Shown piece after piece: positions 44,100 to 54,449 of a DNA stretch of 64,000 nucleotides (positions are counted from its first letter, which is position 1; each line of letters starts with the position of its first letter). A program made the translations under genes and the position numbers. The notes beneath the pieces are model-generated. The model was not told the DNA's origin and ran no database searches. It saw nothing but the letters and a program-made list of their open reading frames with translations. This stretch comes from Candidatus Dechloromonas phosphorivorans (GTDB taxonomy: Bacteria > Pseudomonadota > Gammaproteobacteria > Burkholderiales > Rhodocyclaceae), in the NCBI GenBank assembly GCA_016709495.1, contig JADJMS010000045.1:66022-130021 (forward strand), read 5' to 3'.

Positions 44100-46224
44100 T
44101 TACTCCGGTTGAACTGCAGCGGGAGCAGCAGCACCTTCTTCTGCAGCCACAGCCTTCATTGACAGCTTGACGCGGCCGCGGTCGTCGGTCTCGAGAACCT
44201 TGACGCGAACATCCTGGCCTTCCTTGAGGTAATCCTCGACCTTGGCAACACGCTCCTGAGCGATCTGGGAGATATGCAGCAGGCCATCCTTGCCCGGCAG
44301 CACGGAAACGATAGCACCGAAATCAAGAATCTTGAGTACGGTACCTTCGTAGATCTTGCCGATCTCGACTTCCGCCGTAATCGCATCGATACGAGCACGG
44401 GCTGCGGCAGCGGCTTCACCACTGCTGGAAGCGATGGTGATGGTGCCGTCGTCCTGGATGTCGATCGTGGTACCGGTTTCTTCGGTCAGGGCACGGATAA
44501 CTGCACCGCCCTTGCCGATAACGTCACGAATCTTTTCTGGATTGATCTTGAAGGTGTACAGACGCGGTGCGTAAGCAGACATCTCTTGACGCGGACCGGC
44601 GGCAGATTCCTGCATCAGGTTCAGAATGTGCAAACGGGCATCCTTGGCCTGCGCCAGAGCGACCTGCATAATTTCCTTGGTGATGCCCTGAATCTTGATG
44701 TCCATCTGCAGCGCGGTGATACCAGCGGTTGAACCAGCAACCTTGAAGTCCATGTCGCCGAGGTGATCTTCATCACCCAGGATGTCGGTCAGCACGGCGA
44801 AACGATTGCCTTCCTTGATCAAACCCATGGCGATACCGGCCACGTGTGCCTTGAGCGGCACGCCGGCATCCAAAAGCGCCAGACAGCCGCCACAAACGGA
44901 AGCCATTGAGGACGAACCGTTGGATTCGGTGATTTCGGAAACCAGACGCATCGAGTAGGAGAAATCTTCCGGCTTCGGCAAGACGGCGAGCAGCGCGCGC
45001 TTGGCCAAACGGCCGTGACCGATTTCGCGACGCTTCGGCGTACCGACACGACCACATTCACCGGTAGCGTACGGAGGCATGTTGTAGTGCAGCATGAAGC
45101 GGTCGCGGTACTCACCGGCCAGCGCGTCAATGATCTGCTCATCGCGGTTGGTGCCGAGCGTGGCAACCGCCAGCGCCTGGGTTTCGCCGCGGGTGAACAA
45201 CGCCGAACCGTGGGTGCGCGGCAGGACGCCGGAACGCATGGTGATGGCACGCACGGTACGGGTGTCACGACCATCGATACGCGGCGCACCACTCAGGATG
45301 CGACCACGAACAATACTGGCTTCCAGTTCATGGAACAGGTTGCCAACGGTGTTTTCGTCCGGTGCGCCTTGGCCCGGCACACAGGGCGGCAATCACTTCA
45401 GCACGGATGACCTTGACGGCCTGGCTGCGGGTCTGCTTGACGGTGATGTTATAGGCCTCTTCGAGCTTGGCATTGGCCAGTTCTGCGATACGGGCAACCA
45501 GCGCCTCGTCCTTCGGTGCAGCTTGCCAATCCCATTCCGGCTTGCCAGCTTCTTCAACCAGCTCGTTGATCGCGTTAATCGCCTTCAGGGATTCGGTATG
45601 ACCGAAAACCACGGCGCCGAGCATGATTTCTTCGGACAGTTGCTGAGCTTCAGATTCAACCATCAGGACAGCCGTATCGGTACCGGCAACAACCAGATCA
45701 AGCTGGCTGGTTTTGAGCTGGCTGAGCGTCGGGCAGAGCACGTATTGGCCATCAATGTAACCAACGCGGGCAGCACCGATCGGGCCATTGAACGGCACGC
45801 CGGAGATAGCCAGGGCAGCAGAAGCACCGATCAAAGCTGGAATATCGGAATCGATTTCCGGATTGAGCGACATGACGGTCGCGATGACCTGAACTTCATT
45901 GTAGAAACCATCCGGGAACAGCGGGCGAATCGGACGGTCGATCAAACGGCAGGTCAGCGTTTCTTTTTCGGAAGGACGGCCTTCGCGCTTGAAGAAACCG
46001 CCGGGGATACGGCCAGCGGCGTAGGTTTTTTCCTGATAATCAACGGTCAGCGGAAAGAAATCCTGGCCCGGCTTGGCGCTTTTTGCAGCAACCACGGTAA
46101 CCAGAACAACAGTCTCTTCCATCGAGACCAGAACAGCACCACCGGCTTGACGAGCAACTTCGCCGGTTTCAATGGTGACGGTATGCGCACCGTAGGCAAA
46201 TGATTTTTTAACGACGTTAAACAT
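44100..46224 (-). CDS. pnp: Polyribonucleotide nucleotidyltransferase (PNPase), one frameshift
   Basis: About 707 residues across one shift near 45375, where an extra G in a GGG run disrupts AALCAGQGAPDENT. Both RNase PH domains (N-terminal FNVVKKSFAYGAHTVTIETG, and second with TRGETQALAVATLGT and the active-site region MDFKVAGSTAGITALQMD), the KH domain (DVIGKGGAVIRALTEETG) and the S1 domain (FGAIVSVLPGKDGLLHISQI) are present. PNPase degrades mRNA 3'-5' with phosphate. As an important core gene with a homopolymer shift, it is very likely intact in the organism. Last gene of the rimP-to-pnp cluster. Confidence 0.9.
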
Positions 46225-46277
46225 AATTCCCTTTCACACTCAACAATTTAGCTTCAACACACAACACAACAACAAAA

Positions 46278-46310
46278 TGAAAAAAGCGGCCGGGAATTAT
46301 CCGGGCCGCT
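46278..46310 (-). terminator. rpsO-pnp intergenic terminator
   Basis: On the minus strand AGCGGCC ... GGCCGCT followed by T6. Placed between rpsO and pnp as in E. coli, where part of the transcripts end. Confidence 0.75.
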
Positions 46311-46332
46311 CTTTCGGGGGCTTTGGTCTAAA

Positions 46333-46601
46333 TTACTTCCGCAGACCAAGGCGGGTAATCAGGTGCGGTAAGCATCTACATTCTTACCTTTGAGGTAATC
46401 CAGCAATTTACGACGCTGGTTAACCATGCGCAACAGGCCACGACGTGAGTGGTGATCCTTCTTGTGCTCTTTAAAGTGCGGGGTCTGGTCGTTGATACGG
46501 GCGGTCAACAGAGCAACCTGAACTTCCGGAGAACCGGTATCGCCCTTGGCGCGCTGGAAATCGGCGACGACGCCGGCTTTAACTTCGGCTGTAAATGCCA
46601 T
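46333..46601 (-). CDS. rpsO: 30S ribosomal protein S15, one frameshift at C terminus
   Basis: 89 residues after correcting one missing C near 46360: the frame reads to DAYRT and then should continue LITRLGLRK, the invariant S15 end. The remainder (TGSPEVQVALLTARI, HHSRRGLLRMVNQRRKLLDYL) is intact. S15 binds 16S rRNA early in 30S assembly. A lesion in such a gene is a strong sign of sequence error. Confidence 0.92.
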
Positions 46602-46709
46602 CTCAAACTCTCTTTCATAATAAAAGCGCAGCCCCAGTTTGATAGAGCCAGCGCCAAGTTAAAATATTTTTTCTTCCGTTGGCGACGGAAAGTTCAAGAT
46701 TATAACTGC

Positions 46710-47609
46710 TTAAAGCGCTAATTGCACCAGCCGTTTTGGCCAGAGACGACCATCCGAGCCTGGCTCACCAACGCCAATCAGGCGCTCTTCGGCATAAACC
46801 CGAATTTTGCCGCTAACCGCCTCTGACAAATCAATCGGATTACCATGCCGGAAACGCTCGGCAGCTTCGCCCTCAACCGCCAAAATAGGCAAGCTGAGCA
46901 ACAAGGCATCGACCGGCTGCAGGCGCTCCAGACGCTGGCTTTCGTCAAGCGCTTCAAGCTCTGCCAGGGTCACGGTATTAGCCAAGTTCAGGTCAGCGAC
47001 TTCGGTACGGCGCAAACCAATCAAATGCGCGCCACAACCTAATGCATTGCCGATATCTGAAGCCAATACACGAATGTAGGTACCTTTGCTGCATGCAACA
47101 CGAATACTCAGGACGTCACCGGAGAAATCCAGAAAGTCGATGGCATGTATCGTTACCGCCCGCGCCTCTCGCTCGACCACAATCCCCTGGCGCGCCAGCT
47201 CGTAGAGCGGGCGTCCATCGCGTTTGAGCGCCGAGTGCATGGGGGGCGTCTGGAGAATATCGCCGGTGAATTGCGGCAGGACACGAAAAATATCGTCTTT
47301 TTCGACGTTGACCGTAGCGGTTGCAATGACATTACCTTCAGCATCACCGGAGTCGGTCGTCACACCAAATTTAACCAGCGCTTCATAGGTTTTATCGGCA
47401 TTCAGCAGATCGGCTGAAAACTTGGTGGCCTCACCAAAACACAGCGGCAACAAGCCGGTTGCCATCGGATCAAGGGTACCGGTATGGCCGCCCTTCGCCG
47501 CTGAAAACAGACGACGCGCCTTTTGCAAGGCATCGTTCGAAGTCAAACCAATGGGTTTGTCGAGCAACAGAACGCCATCGACCTGCTTCCAGGTCTTTTT
47601 GACTTGCAT
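46710..47609 (-). CDS. truB: tRNA pseudouridine-55 synthase TruB
   Basis: 299 residues. It isomerises U55 in the T-loop of tRNA. The catalytic Asp47 is in HTGTLDPMATG. DGVLLLDKPIGLTSNDALQ at the start and the C-terminal RNA-binding region (AEERLIGVGEPGSDGRL) are typical. It lies between rbfA (8 bp) and rpsO in the conserved operon. Confidence 0.94.
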   Translation of the reverse strand: MQVKKTWKQVDGVLLLDKPIGLTSNDALQKARRLFSAAKGGHTGTLDPMATGLLPLCFGEATKFSADLLNADKTYEALVKFGVTTDSGDAEGNVIATATVNVEKDDIFRVLPQFTGDILQTPPMHSALKRDGRPLYELARQGIVVEREARAVTIHAIDFLDFSGDVLSIRVACSKGTYIRVLASDIGNALGCGAHLIGLRRTEVADLNLANTVTLAELEALDESQRLERLQPVDALLLSLPILAVEGEAAERFRHGNPIDLSEAVSGKIRVYAEERLIGVGEPGSDGRLWPKRLVQLAL

Positions 47610-47616
47610 TGCGTGC

Positions 47617-47988
47617 TTAGTCTTCTGGCGTCAGATCGCTCAGGGCATTTGCCTGGTTGATCAGTTGCGACATGATGGCGCCATGCTCTAACGAATTGTC
47701 GTAGACAAAATGCAACTCGGGCAGGGTGTGGATATGAATGCGACGACCCAATTCACGGCGCAAAAAGCCGGATGCCCGCTTCAAACCTGTCTGAATTTCT
47801 TCCAGATGCTCAGATTGCAGGGTCGTAAAAAAAATCTTGGCGTGGGCATAATCAGGCGTCAATTCAACAGCCGTCAGACTGATCATGCCAACACGCGGAT
47901 CTTTCAACTCGCTACGGATCAAATCGGCGATGTCGCGGCGTATTTGCTCCGCGACCCGATCACTACGCTGAAAACCTTTTTTCTTCAT
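47617..47988 (-). CDS. rbfA: 30S ribosome-binding factor RbfA
   Basis: 123 residues with the KH-like core: RVAEQIRRDIADLIRSEL, DPRVGMISLTAVELTPDYAHAKIFF. Helps 16S rRNA maturation and cold adaptation. Start shares one base with the infB stop. Confidence 0.94.
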   Translation of the reverse strand: MKKKGFQRSDRVAEQIRRDIADLIRSELKDPRVGMISLTAVELTPDYAHAKIFFTTLQSEHLEEIQTGLKRASGFLRRELGRRIHIHTLPELHFVYDNSLEHGAIMSQLINQANALSDLTPED

Positions 47989-50783
47989 TACAGCGTGCGA
48001 GCCACTTCCTGGATTTCGTAAACTTCAAGTTGATCGCCTTCCTGGATGTCATTGTTGTTCTTGAGCGACATACCGAATTCGAAGTTGTTGCGAACTTCCT
48101 TGACGTCATCCTTGAAGCGCTTGAGCGAGTCAAGTTCACCTTCCCACATGACGACATGGTTGCGCAACAGGCGAACACGCGAGGCACGTTTGATAACACC
48201 TTCCAGCATGTAACAACCGGCAATCGCGCCCACCTTCGAATTGTGGAAGACTTGGCGAATTTCAACCATACCAGTCACTTGCTCACGCTTCTCAGGCGAC
48301 AACATGCCTGAAAGGGCTGCCTTGACTTCATCAACCGCGTCGTAAATCACATTGTAGTAACGGATATCAACACCGAAAGTTTCAGCCAGTTTGCGTGAAC
48401 CAGCATCGGCACGCGTATTGAAGCCGATGATGACAGCGCCAGAAGCCTGCGCCAAATTGACGTCGGACTCGCTGATTGCACCAACAGCACCGTGGATAAC
48501 GTTGACCCGGACTTCTTCGTTGGCCAGCTTGGACAGCGTCTGGACCAGAGCCTCCTGGGAGCCTTGAACGTCGGCCTTGACGATGAGCGCCAGGGTTTTG
48601 ACATCGCCCTCTTCCATCTGCTGGAACATGTTTTCGAGCTTGGCGGCTTGCTGCTTGGCCAGCTTGACATCACGGAACTTGCCTTGACGGAATAGCGCGA
48701 TTTCGCGTGCCTTCTTGTCATCGGCAAGCACAATAGCCTCTTCGCCAGCAGCCGGCACATCAGACAAGCCGAGAATTTCAACCGGAATGGATGGACCCGC
48801 CTCATCAATCGGCTTGCCATTTTCATCCAGCATGGCACGAACGCGGCCAGAAACCTGGCCAGCCAAAATAATGTCGCCACGGCGCAAGGTACCGGACTGA
48901 ACCAGCATGGTTGCCACTGCACCACGGCCCTTGTCGAGACGTGCTTCGATGATCAAACCCTTGGCCGGTGCATTGACTTGCGCCTTCAATTCGAGAATTT
49001 CGGCCTGAAGCAGCAATTGCTCAAGCAATTCATCGATACCCGTACCCTTTTTCGCGGAAACCCCGATAAAGGGAGAATCGCCGCCGTACTGTTCAGGAAT
49101 GACGCCTTCGGCGACCAGTTCTTGGGTAACCCGATCCATATTGGCATCCGGCTTATCCATTTTATTGACCGCAACCACCAAGGGCACACCAGCCGCCTTG
49201 GCATGGTGAATCGCTTCTTTCGTTTGCGGCATCACGCCGTCGTCGGCTGCGACAACCAGAATAACGATGTCGGTTGCCTTGGCACCACGTGCTCGCATCG
49301 CGGTAAAGGCTTCGTGACCCGGGGTATCAAGGAAGGTCACCATGCCACGATCTGTTTCGACGTGGTAGGCACCAATGTGCTGGGTAATACCACCGGCTTC
49401 ACCGGCGGCCACTTTGGCACGACGAATGTAGTCAAGCAAAGAAGTCTTGCCGTGGTCGACATGGCCCATAACGGTAACGACTGGCGCACGCGACACGAAC
49501 GGAAGGTCCTTATGCTCACCGCCTTGAGTCACCTCAAGGAAGGCGTCCGGATCATCGAGCTTGGCAGCAACCGGTGTGTGGCCCATTTCTTCGACCACAA
49601 TCATGGCCGTTTCCTGGTCCAGCACCTGGTTGATGGTGACCATCGAACCCATTTTCATCATCGCCTTGATGACTTCGATCGCCTTGACGGCCATCTTGTG
49701 CGCCAGATCGGTGACTGAAATGGTTTCCGGCACATGCACTTCGCGCACCATCGGCTCGGTCGGCGCCTGGAAACTGCCCTGACCATCATCCGATTTGCTG
49801 CTATTGCCGTGCTTCTTGTGACCCTGTCGCCCACTTTTCCAAGCGTTACCTGTGTCTGATGAACGTGTTTTGATGCCAGGCTTTTTCTTGCCGTCATCAG
49901 CACGGGCGTTACCGCCACCCTTCTTTGCATCCTTGCCAGGTGCATCTGCTTTTTTGTGCAGGGTGCCCTTTTCTGCAGCCGGCGCAGGCGCCTGAGTTTT
50001 AACCTGCGCCGCAGCCTGCTGCTTTGCCACCTCTGCAGCCTGCGCAGCAACTGCCGCCGCTTCGGCTTCGCGACGCTGGCGTATCACATTGGCTTCGCGC
50101 TCTTGTTTCTCGCGCATTTCGCGGGCCTGACGGGCCAGTAACTCGTGGTGACGACGATCATGATCATCACGGAACTGACGCTCACCGGTTACCGGCACTG
50201 CAGTTTTGACAGGTTCAGCAACCGGGGGCTCAGGAGGAACTTCGACTGGCACCTCAACCGGCACCTCAACCGGCACCTCAACCGGCAACTCGACAACGAC
50301 GACTGGTGGCGCTTCGACCACGACCGGTGCCTCAACCACGACCGGTGCCTCAACCACAACCGGTGCTTCGACTACAGGAATCTCTTCGATCACTGGCGCA
50401 GCTTCGACTTCCACGACGCGCTCAATCTCAGCAACAGTTTCCTCGGGGAAATGCTCGACCGGCAATTCAGATACCTGATCAGCACCGGGCTCGCGTTTCA
50501 TCAGCACACGCTTTTTGCGTACCTCGACCTGCACCGTACGGGCGCGCCCATGGGCATCAGTCGCCTTGATTTCAGAAGTCTGCTTGCGGGTCAGTGTGAT
50601 TTTGGTCTTGGACTCATCACCGTGCGCCCGGCGCAGGTAATCGAGCAGCTTGGCCTTATCCTGATCGGTCAGGGCATCATTGTTGCCTTGTTTGCCAACG
50701 CCAGCCTTGCCTAATTGCTCAAGCAAAGCCACGACGGGCATTTTCAGTTCAACGGCGAATTGTGAAACAGTTGTTGCGGACAT
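47988..50783 (-). CDS. infB: Translation initiation factor IF-2
   Basis: 931 residues. It positions initiator tRNA on the ribosome. An N-terminal IF2 domain (SQFAVELKMPVVALLEQL), a long low-complexity linker with VEVP and VVEAP repeats, a second IF2-N region, and the GTPase domain with GHVDHGKTS (about residue 442), DTPGHEAF, and NKMDKPDAN, then domains II-IV. Undisturbed frame. Codon pattern and length are normal for betaproteobacteria. Confidence 0.96.
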   Translation of the reverse strand: MSATTVSQFAVELKMPVVALLEQLGKAGVGKQGNNDALTDQDKAKLLDYLRRAHGDESKTKITLTRKQTSEIKATDAHGRARTVQVEVRKKRVLMKREPGADQVSELPVEHFPEETVAEIERVVEVEAAPVIEEIPVVEAPVVVEAPVVVEAPVVVEAPPVVVVELPVEVPVEVPVEVPVEVPPEPPVAEPVKTAVPVTGERQFRDDHDRRHHELLARQAREMREKQEREANVIRQRREAEAAAVAAQAAEVAKQQAAAQVKTQAPAPAAEKGTLHKKADAPGKDAKKGGGNARADDGKKKPGIKTRSSDTGNAWKSGRQGHKKHGNSSKSDDGQGSFQAPTEPMVREVHVPETISVTDLAHKMAVKAIEVIKAMMKMGSMVTINQVLDQETAMIVVEEMGHTPVAAKLDDPDAFLEVTQGGEHKDLPFVSRAPVVTVMGHVDHGKTSLLDYIRRAKVAAGEAGGITQHIGAYHVETDRGMVTFLDTPGHEAFTAMRARGAKATDIVILVVAADDGVMPQTKEAIHHAKAAGVPLVVAVNKMDKPDANMDRVTQELVAEGVIPEQYGGDSPFIGVSAKKGTGIDELLEQLLLQAEILELKAQVNAPAKGLIIEARLDKGRGAVATMLVQSGTLRRGDIILAGQVSGRVRAMLDENGKPIDEAGPSIPVEILGLSDVPAAGEEAIVLADDKKAREIALFRQGKFRDVKLAKQQAAKLENMFQQMEEGDVKTLALIVKADVQGSQEALVQTLSKLANEEVRVNVIHGAVGAISESDVNLAQASGAVIIGFNTRADAGSRKLAETFGVDIRYYNVIYDAVDEVKAALSGMLSPEKREQVTGMVEIRQVFHNSKVGAIAGCYMLEGVIKRASRVRLLRNHVVMWEGELDSLKRFKDDVKEVRNNFEFGMSLKNNNDIQEGDQLEVYEIQEVARTL
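50240..50400 (-). repeat. Short in-frame repeats in the infB linker
   Basis: A 12-base unit (GGCACCTCAACC) is repeated at 50247-50285 and a longer ACCGGTGCCTCAACCAC-type unit at 50320-50375, coding for PVEVPVEV and VVEAPVV arrays. Such microsatellites vary in length between strains. Confidence 0.7.
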
Positions 50784-50800
50784 TCTTTACTACCTCCCGC

Positions 50801-52273
50801 TCACTCGAACCAGTGAGCCCGTGCCTTCAGAATAAGTTCTTTGGCACGCTCGTCATCAATGCCGGTCATTTCCGTCAATTCATCCACTGCCAGTTCGGCG
50901 AGATCATCACGGGTCTTGACTCCATTTCCAGCCAGTTTGGCGGCCAGTTCCTTGCTCATGCCTTCAAGGCTGATCAGATCATCCGCCACGCTCTCGAGTT
51001 GCTCCTCGGTAACGATGGCTTCAGTCAACAGCACATTGCGCGCACGATTACGCAGTTCATTGACCGTCTCTTCGTCAAGACCGTCAATTTCCAGCATTTC
51101 GGCGAGCGGAACATAGGCCACTTCTTCGAGCGAAGAAAAACCTTCCTCGATCAGCAGATCGGCGAGCTCTTCGTCAATATCCAGTTTTTCAATAAAAACC
51201 TGACGAGTAACCGTGTGCTCTGCATCCGATTTCTTGGCCGATTCATCCTGAGTCATCAGGTTGATCGTCCAGCCCGTCAATTCGGAAGCAAGACGGACAT
51301 TTTGTCCGTTGCGACCAATGGCAATCGCCAGATTATCTTCATCGACCACCACTTCCATCGCGTGTTTTTCTTCATCAACAATGATCGAAGAAACTTCTGC
51401 CGGCGAAAGTGCACCGATAACAAACTGTGCCGGGTCGGCTGACCACAACACGATATCAATATTCTCGCCGCCGACTTCATTGCGCACTGCGGTGACGCGG
51501 GAGCCGCGCAGACCAACGCAGGTGCCAATCGGATCAACCCGCGGATCATTCGACTTGACGGCAATCTTGGCGCGCAGACCAGGGTCACGGGCACAAGCCT
51601 TCAACTCCATCAGACCATCAGAGATTTCCGGCACTTCGATATCGAACAGGCGAATGATGAACTCAGGTGCGGTACGCGACAGAATGATCTGCGGGCCACG
51701 GGCATTGCGGTCAATACGCAACAGATAGGCACGAATGCGGTCACCAACACGCAGATTTTCCTTGGGAATCATCTGATCGCGTGGCAACAAGGCTTCAATC
51801 TTGCCTGCCTCGACGATGGCGTTACCACGTTCCATACGCTTGATGGTACCGAAAACAACACTCTCCTTGCGATCGAGGAAGTCAGAAAGAATCTGCTCAC
51901 GCTCGGCATCACGAATTTTCTGGAGAATGACCTGCTTGGCAGCCTGCGCACCGATACGGCCGAAGTCGATCGCTTCCTGCGGCTCTTCGAGGGTGTCGCC
52001 ACACTCTATTTCCGGGTCATCCTTCTGCGCATCGGAGAGCGGCTTCTCCATGTATTCATTGACGTATTCGTTATCGGGCACAACCTGCCAACGACGAAAG
52101 GACTCGTAACTTCCGGTAGCGCGATCAATGGCGACCCGAACATCGGCCTCATCATGGATACGCTTTTTGGTCGCGGATGCGAGCGCCAGCTCAAGAGCAC
52201 CAAATACGATGTCCTTGCTAACGCTCTTTTCGCGGGCCAATGCATCGACCAGCAGCAGAATTTCACGGCTCAT
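50801..52273 (-). CDS. nusA: Transcription termination/antitermination protein NusA
   Basis: 490 residues: N-terminal RNA polymerase-binding domain (REILLLVDALAREKSVSKD), S1 domain (VVFGTIKRMERGNAIVE), KH1 and KH2 (GLRGSRVTAVRNEVGGENI, AIAIGRNGQNVRLASELTG), then two C-terminal acidic helix-hairpin-helix repeats. Modulates pausing, termination and rRNA antitermination. 18 bp upstream of infB, 21 bp after rimP. Confidence 0.96.
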   Translation of the reverse strand: MSREILLLVDALAREKSVSKDIVFGALELALASATKKRIHDEADVRVAIDRATGSYESFRRWQVVPDNEYVNEYMEKPLSDAQKDDPEIECGDTLEEPQEAIDFGRIGAQAAKQVILQKIRDAEREQILSDFLDRKESVVFGTIKRMERGNAIVEAGKIEALLPRDQMIPKENLRVGDRIRAYLLRIDRNARGPQIILSRTAPEFIIRLFDIEVPEISDGLMELKACARDPGLRAKIAVKSNDPRVDPIGTCVGLRGSRVTAVRNEVGGENIDIVLWSADPAQFVIGALSPAEVSSIIVDEEKHAMEVVVDEDNLAIAIGRNGQNVRLASELTGWTINLMTQDESAKKSDAEHTVTRQVFIEKLDIDEELADLLIEEGFSSLEEVAYVPLAEMLEIDGLDEETVNELRNRARNVLLTEAIVTEEQLESVADDLISLEGMSKELAAKLAGNGVKTRDDLAELAVDELTEMTGIDDERAKELILKARAHWFE

Positions 52274-52294
52274 GAGCTAAAACCTCCTAGTCCT

Positions 52295-52732
52295 TCAGTC
52301 GAATCTCGGCACTAGACGTGCCTTTTCGATATTATTAAATTCGAGTTCCACTTCTTCTTTTTCAAGGCGCAGACCCACTTTTCCTTCTTTGCAGCCCAGC
52401 AGCTCACCCTGAAAATTGCGGCGACCTGCGTGTGGAATACGTAGCTTGATCTGGATATCCTGACCGGCAAAGCGCTCAAAATCAGCCGCTTTTTTAACGA
52501 CGCGATCCAAGCCAGGCGAGGAAATCTCCAGGCGATCAAAATCGATATTTTCGACTTCGAAAAGGCGAGTCAACTGATTGGAGACTTTGGCGCAATCTTC
52601 AACATCGATCCCGCTCTCTTTTTCGGAATCAATGAAGACACGAATCGTCCGGCCGCGCGGAGACATTTCGACATCGACGAGTTCGTAACCAAGACCGACA
52701 ACGGTCGTTTCAAGAAGCGTGTTTAAATCCAT
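52295..52732 (-). CDS. rimP: Ribosome maturation factor RimP
   Basis: 145 residues with VVGLGYELVDVEMSPRGR, RVFIDSEKESGIDVEDCAKVS and ISSPGLDRVVKKAADFERF. It takes part in 30S assembly. I chose the ATG at 52732 (MDLNTLLE); a longer open frame upstream would run through the leader hairpin and promoter. First gene of the operon. Confidence 0.94.
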   Translation of the reverse strand: MDLNTLLETTVVGLGYELVDVEMSPRGRTIRVFIDSEKESGIDVEDCAKVSNQLTRLFEVENIDFDRLEISSPGLDRVVKKAADFERFAGQDIQIKLRIPHAGRRNFQGELLGCKEGKVGLRLEKEEVELEFNNIEKARLVPRFD

Positions 52733-52740
52733 AGCCACAA

Positions 52741-52763
52741 ATAAAAAATGGGCGAAACGCCCA
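52741..52763 (-). terminator. Leader terminator/attenuator just before rimP
   Basis: On the minus strand TGGGCG, TTT, CGCCCA followed by T6, ending 8-9 bases before the rimP ATG and downstream of the promoter at 52816. It would act on transcripts from both rluB and the rimP promoter. Confidence 0.7.
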
Positions 52764-52815
52764 CTACAATAAAAAAGATGCCTCGTCAGAAACGACAAGA
52801 GGAACAAACCCGTGA

Positions 52816-52844
52816 ATTATAACGGATTTATTCCCTCCGGTAAA
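52816..52844 (-). promoter_or_regulatory. Sigma-70 promoter of the rimP-nusA-infB operon
   Basis: Minus-strand TTTACC, 17 bases, TATAAT. It lies between the rluB stop and the leader hairpin. Confidence 0.65.
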
Positions 52845-52859
52845 TGAGTCTCGGGCTCT

Positions 52860-53917
52860 TTATGCGCTCTCATCGGGTGCATTCGCCGCTCTAATCGATT
52901 TTTCCAGCTCGCGAATGAACAGCTTGACCTCTTCCTCGGCCAGCTCCTTGGTCATACCTCGCTTGAGTTGCGGCGGCAGGCCTATCGGACCATAACGCAC
53001 ACGAATCAGACGGCTTACCGTACAGCCAACCGCCTCAAACATGCGGCGCACTTCGCGATTACGACCTTCAAACAACGCAACGCGATACCAGTGATTGGCG
53101 CCTTCACCACCGCCATCTTCAAAACGGGCAAATTTGGCGATACCGTCTTCCAGCTCCACACCTCGAGTCAATTGCTGCTGGGCATCCAGCGTCACTTCAC
53201 CGAGCACACGCACTGCGTACTCGCGCACCAGTTCAGAACTGGGGTGCATCAACTTGTTGGCCAACTCACCTGAAGTCGTAAACAACAACAAGCCAGAGGT
53301 ATTGAAGTCAAGGCGCCCAACATTGATCCAACGCCCGCCACGCACGCGCGGCAAAGCAGAAAATACGGAAGGACGGCCATCCGGATCATCGCGCGAAACG
53401 ATTTCACCTTCCGGCTTGTGATACATCAGTACACGTGGCGTCCGGGTACTGACAAAACGGGTATTGATCAGCCGGCCACCAATCTTGACTTTGTCGCTCG
53501 GCACCACGGATTGACCGATGGTAGCGACGACGCCATTGACTGTGATACGACCAGCAACAATCCATTCTTCCATTTCGCGACGCGAACCAACGCCAGCTTG
53601 TGCCAGCACCTTCTGCAAACGCTCCGGTTCGGCTTCGACAATCGGCCTGCCGTTGCGACCAATACTGCCGCGATTGGCGCGACCGGTTTGCGGCTTGGGC
53701 GCCCGCCGTGATGGCTTGGCAGCCGGGGCGGCGGTTTCGGTGACCTCTTCAACTCGCTGCCGGGCACCGCGACCACGCGGCACCCCCCGGGTTACTGTTA
53801 TGCCCCCAAGGGCACTTCCTTCGGGGCGCGGCCAACGCCATTTTCCGGCCGTTTTTTTTCAAAACCGCCCTCGCCCTTGGCGGGCGACGAGCGAAGCGGA
53901 GTTCGTTTAGTTTTCAT
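52860..53917 (-). CDS. rluB: 23S rRNA pseudouridine synthase RluB-like
   Basis: The clear part (52860-53783, 307 residues) has an S4 domain (LQKVLAQAGVGSRREMEEWI) and a RsuA/RluB catalytic domain with VGRLDFNTSGLLLFT (catalytic Asp), GRNREVRRMFEAVG and SRLIRVRYGP. It modifies 23S rRNA. Reading upstream over one shift near 53800 gives a basic tail starting MKTKRTPLRSSPAKG at 53917, whose ATG lies inside the scpB end. The N-terminal tail is uncertain; a GTG at 53783 is the alternative. Confidence 0.85.
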
Positions 53918-54449
53918 AGTTCAGCTCCAGTGTCTGGCTGATTTGTTCGAGCGGCGGCAGTTCACTGACGCTGCGCAGGCCCAGATCATCAAGAAATTGT
54001 TTGGTCGTGGCAAAAAGCGCCGGCCGACCGGGTGTTTCGCGATGCCCGACGACATCGATCCAGCCACGCTCTTCGAGCGTTTTGACAACATTTGTATTCA
54101 CCGCAACCCCGCGAATTTCCTCAATATCGCCGCGCGTCACGGGCTGACGGTACGCGATGATAGCCAAGGTTTCGAGCATTGCCCGAGAATATTTTGGCGG
54201 TTTTTCCGGGTTAAGGCGTTCTAGATAAGGCAAATACTCAGCCCGCGTGCGAAAACGCCAGCCGGAAGCCAGTTGAATCAACTCTACCGGTCGCTCCGCC
54301 CAATCGTCGCGCAGATCATCCAGCAATTTACGCACAACATCAGTCGACAATTCCTCGTCGAACATTTTGCGCAGTTCGAGCGGCGTCATCGGCTCATGAG
54401 CAGCCAGCAAAGCCGCTTCAAGCACTTTCTTGACTTGGCTCGCTTCCAC
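53907..54449 (-). CDS. scpB: Segregation and condensation protein ScpB
   Basis: 180 residues, two winged helices: LEAALLAAHEPMTPLELRKMF and MLETLAIIAYRQPVTRGDIEEIRG, as in the family. Works with SMC and ScpA in chromosome condensation. Starts inside the 3' end of scpA (32-bp overlap). Confidence 0.93.
   Translation of the reverse strand: MEASQVKKVLEAALLAAHEPMTPLELRKMFDEELSTDVVRKLLDDLRDDWAERPVELIQLASGWRFRTRAEYLPYLERLNPEKPPKYSRAMLETLAIIAYRQPVTRGDIEEIRGVAVNTNVVKTLEERGWIDVVGHRETPGRPALFATTKQFLDDLGLRSVSELPPLEQISQTLELNYEN

Noticed and set aside
45300..45400. Programmed frameshift in pnp
   Set aside because: No slippery site or pseudoknot; an extra G in a GGG run is a simpler explanation.
50145..50714. 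Antisense open frame over infB with Asn/Arg/His repeats
   Set aside because: Shadow of the infB linker repeats.
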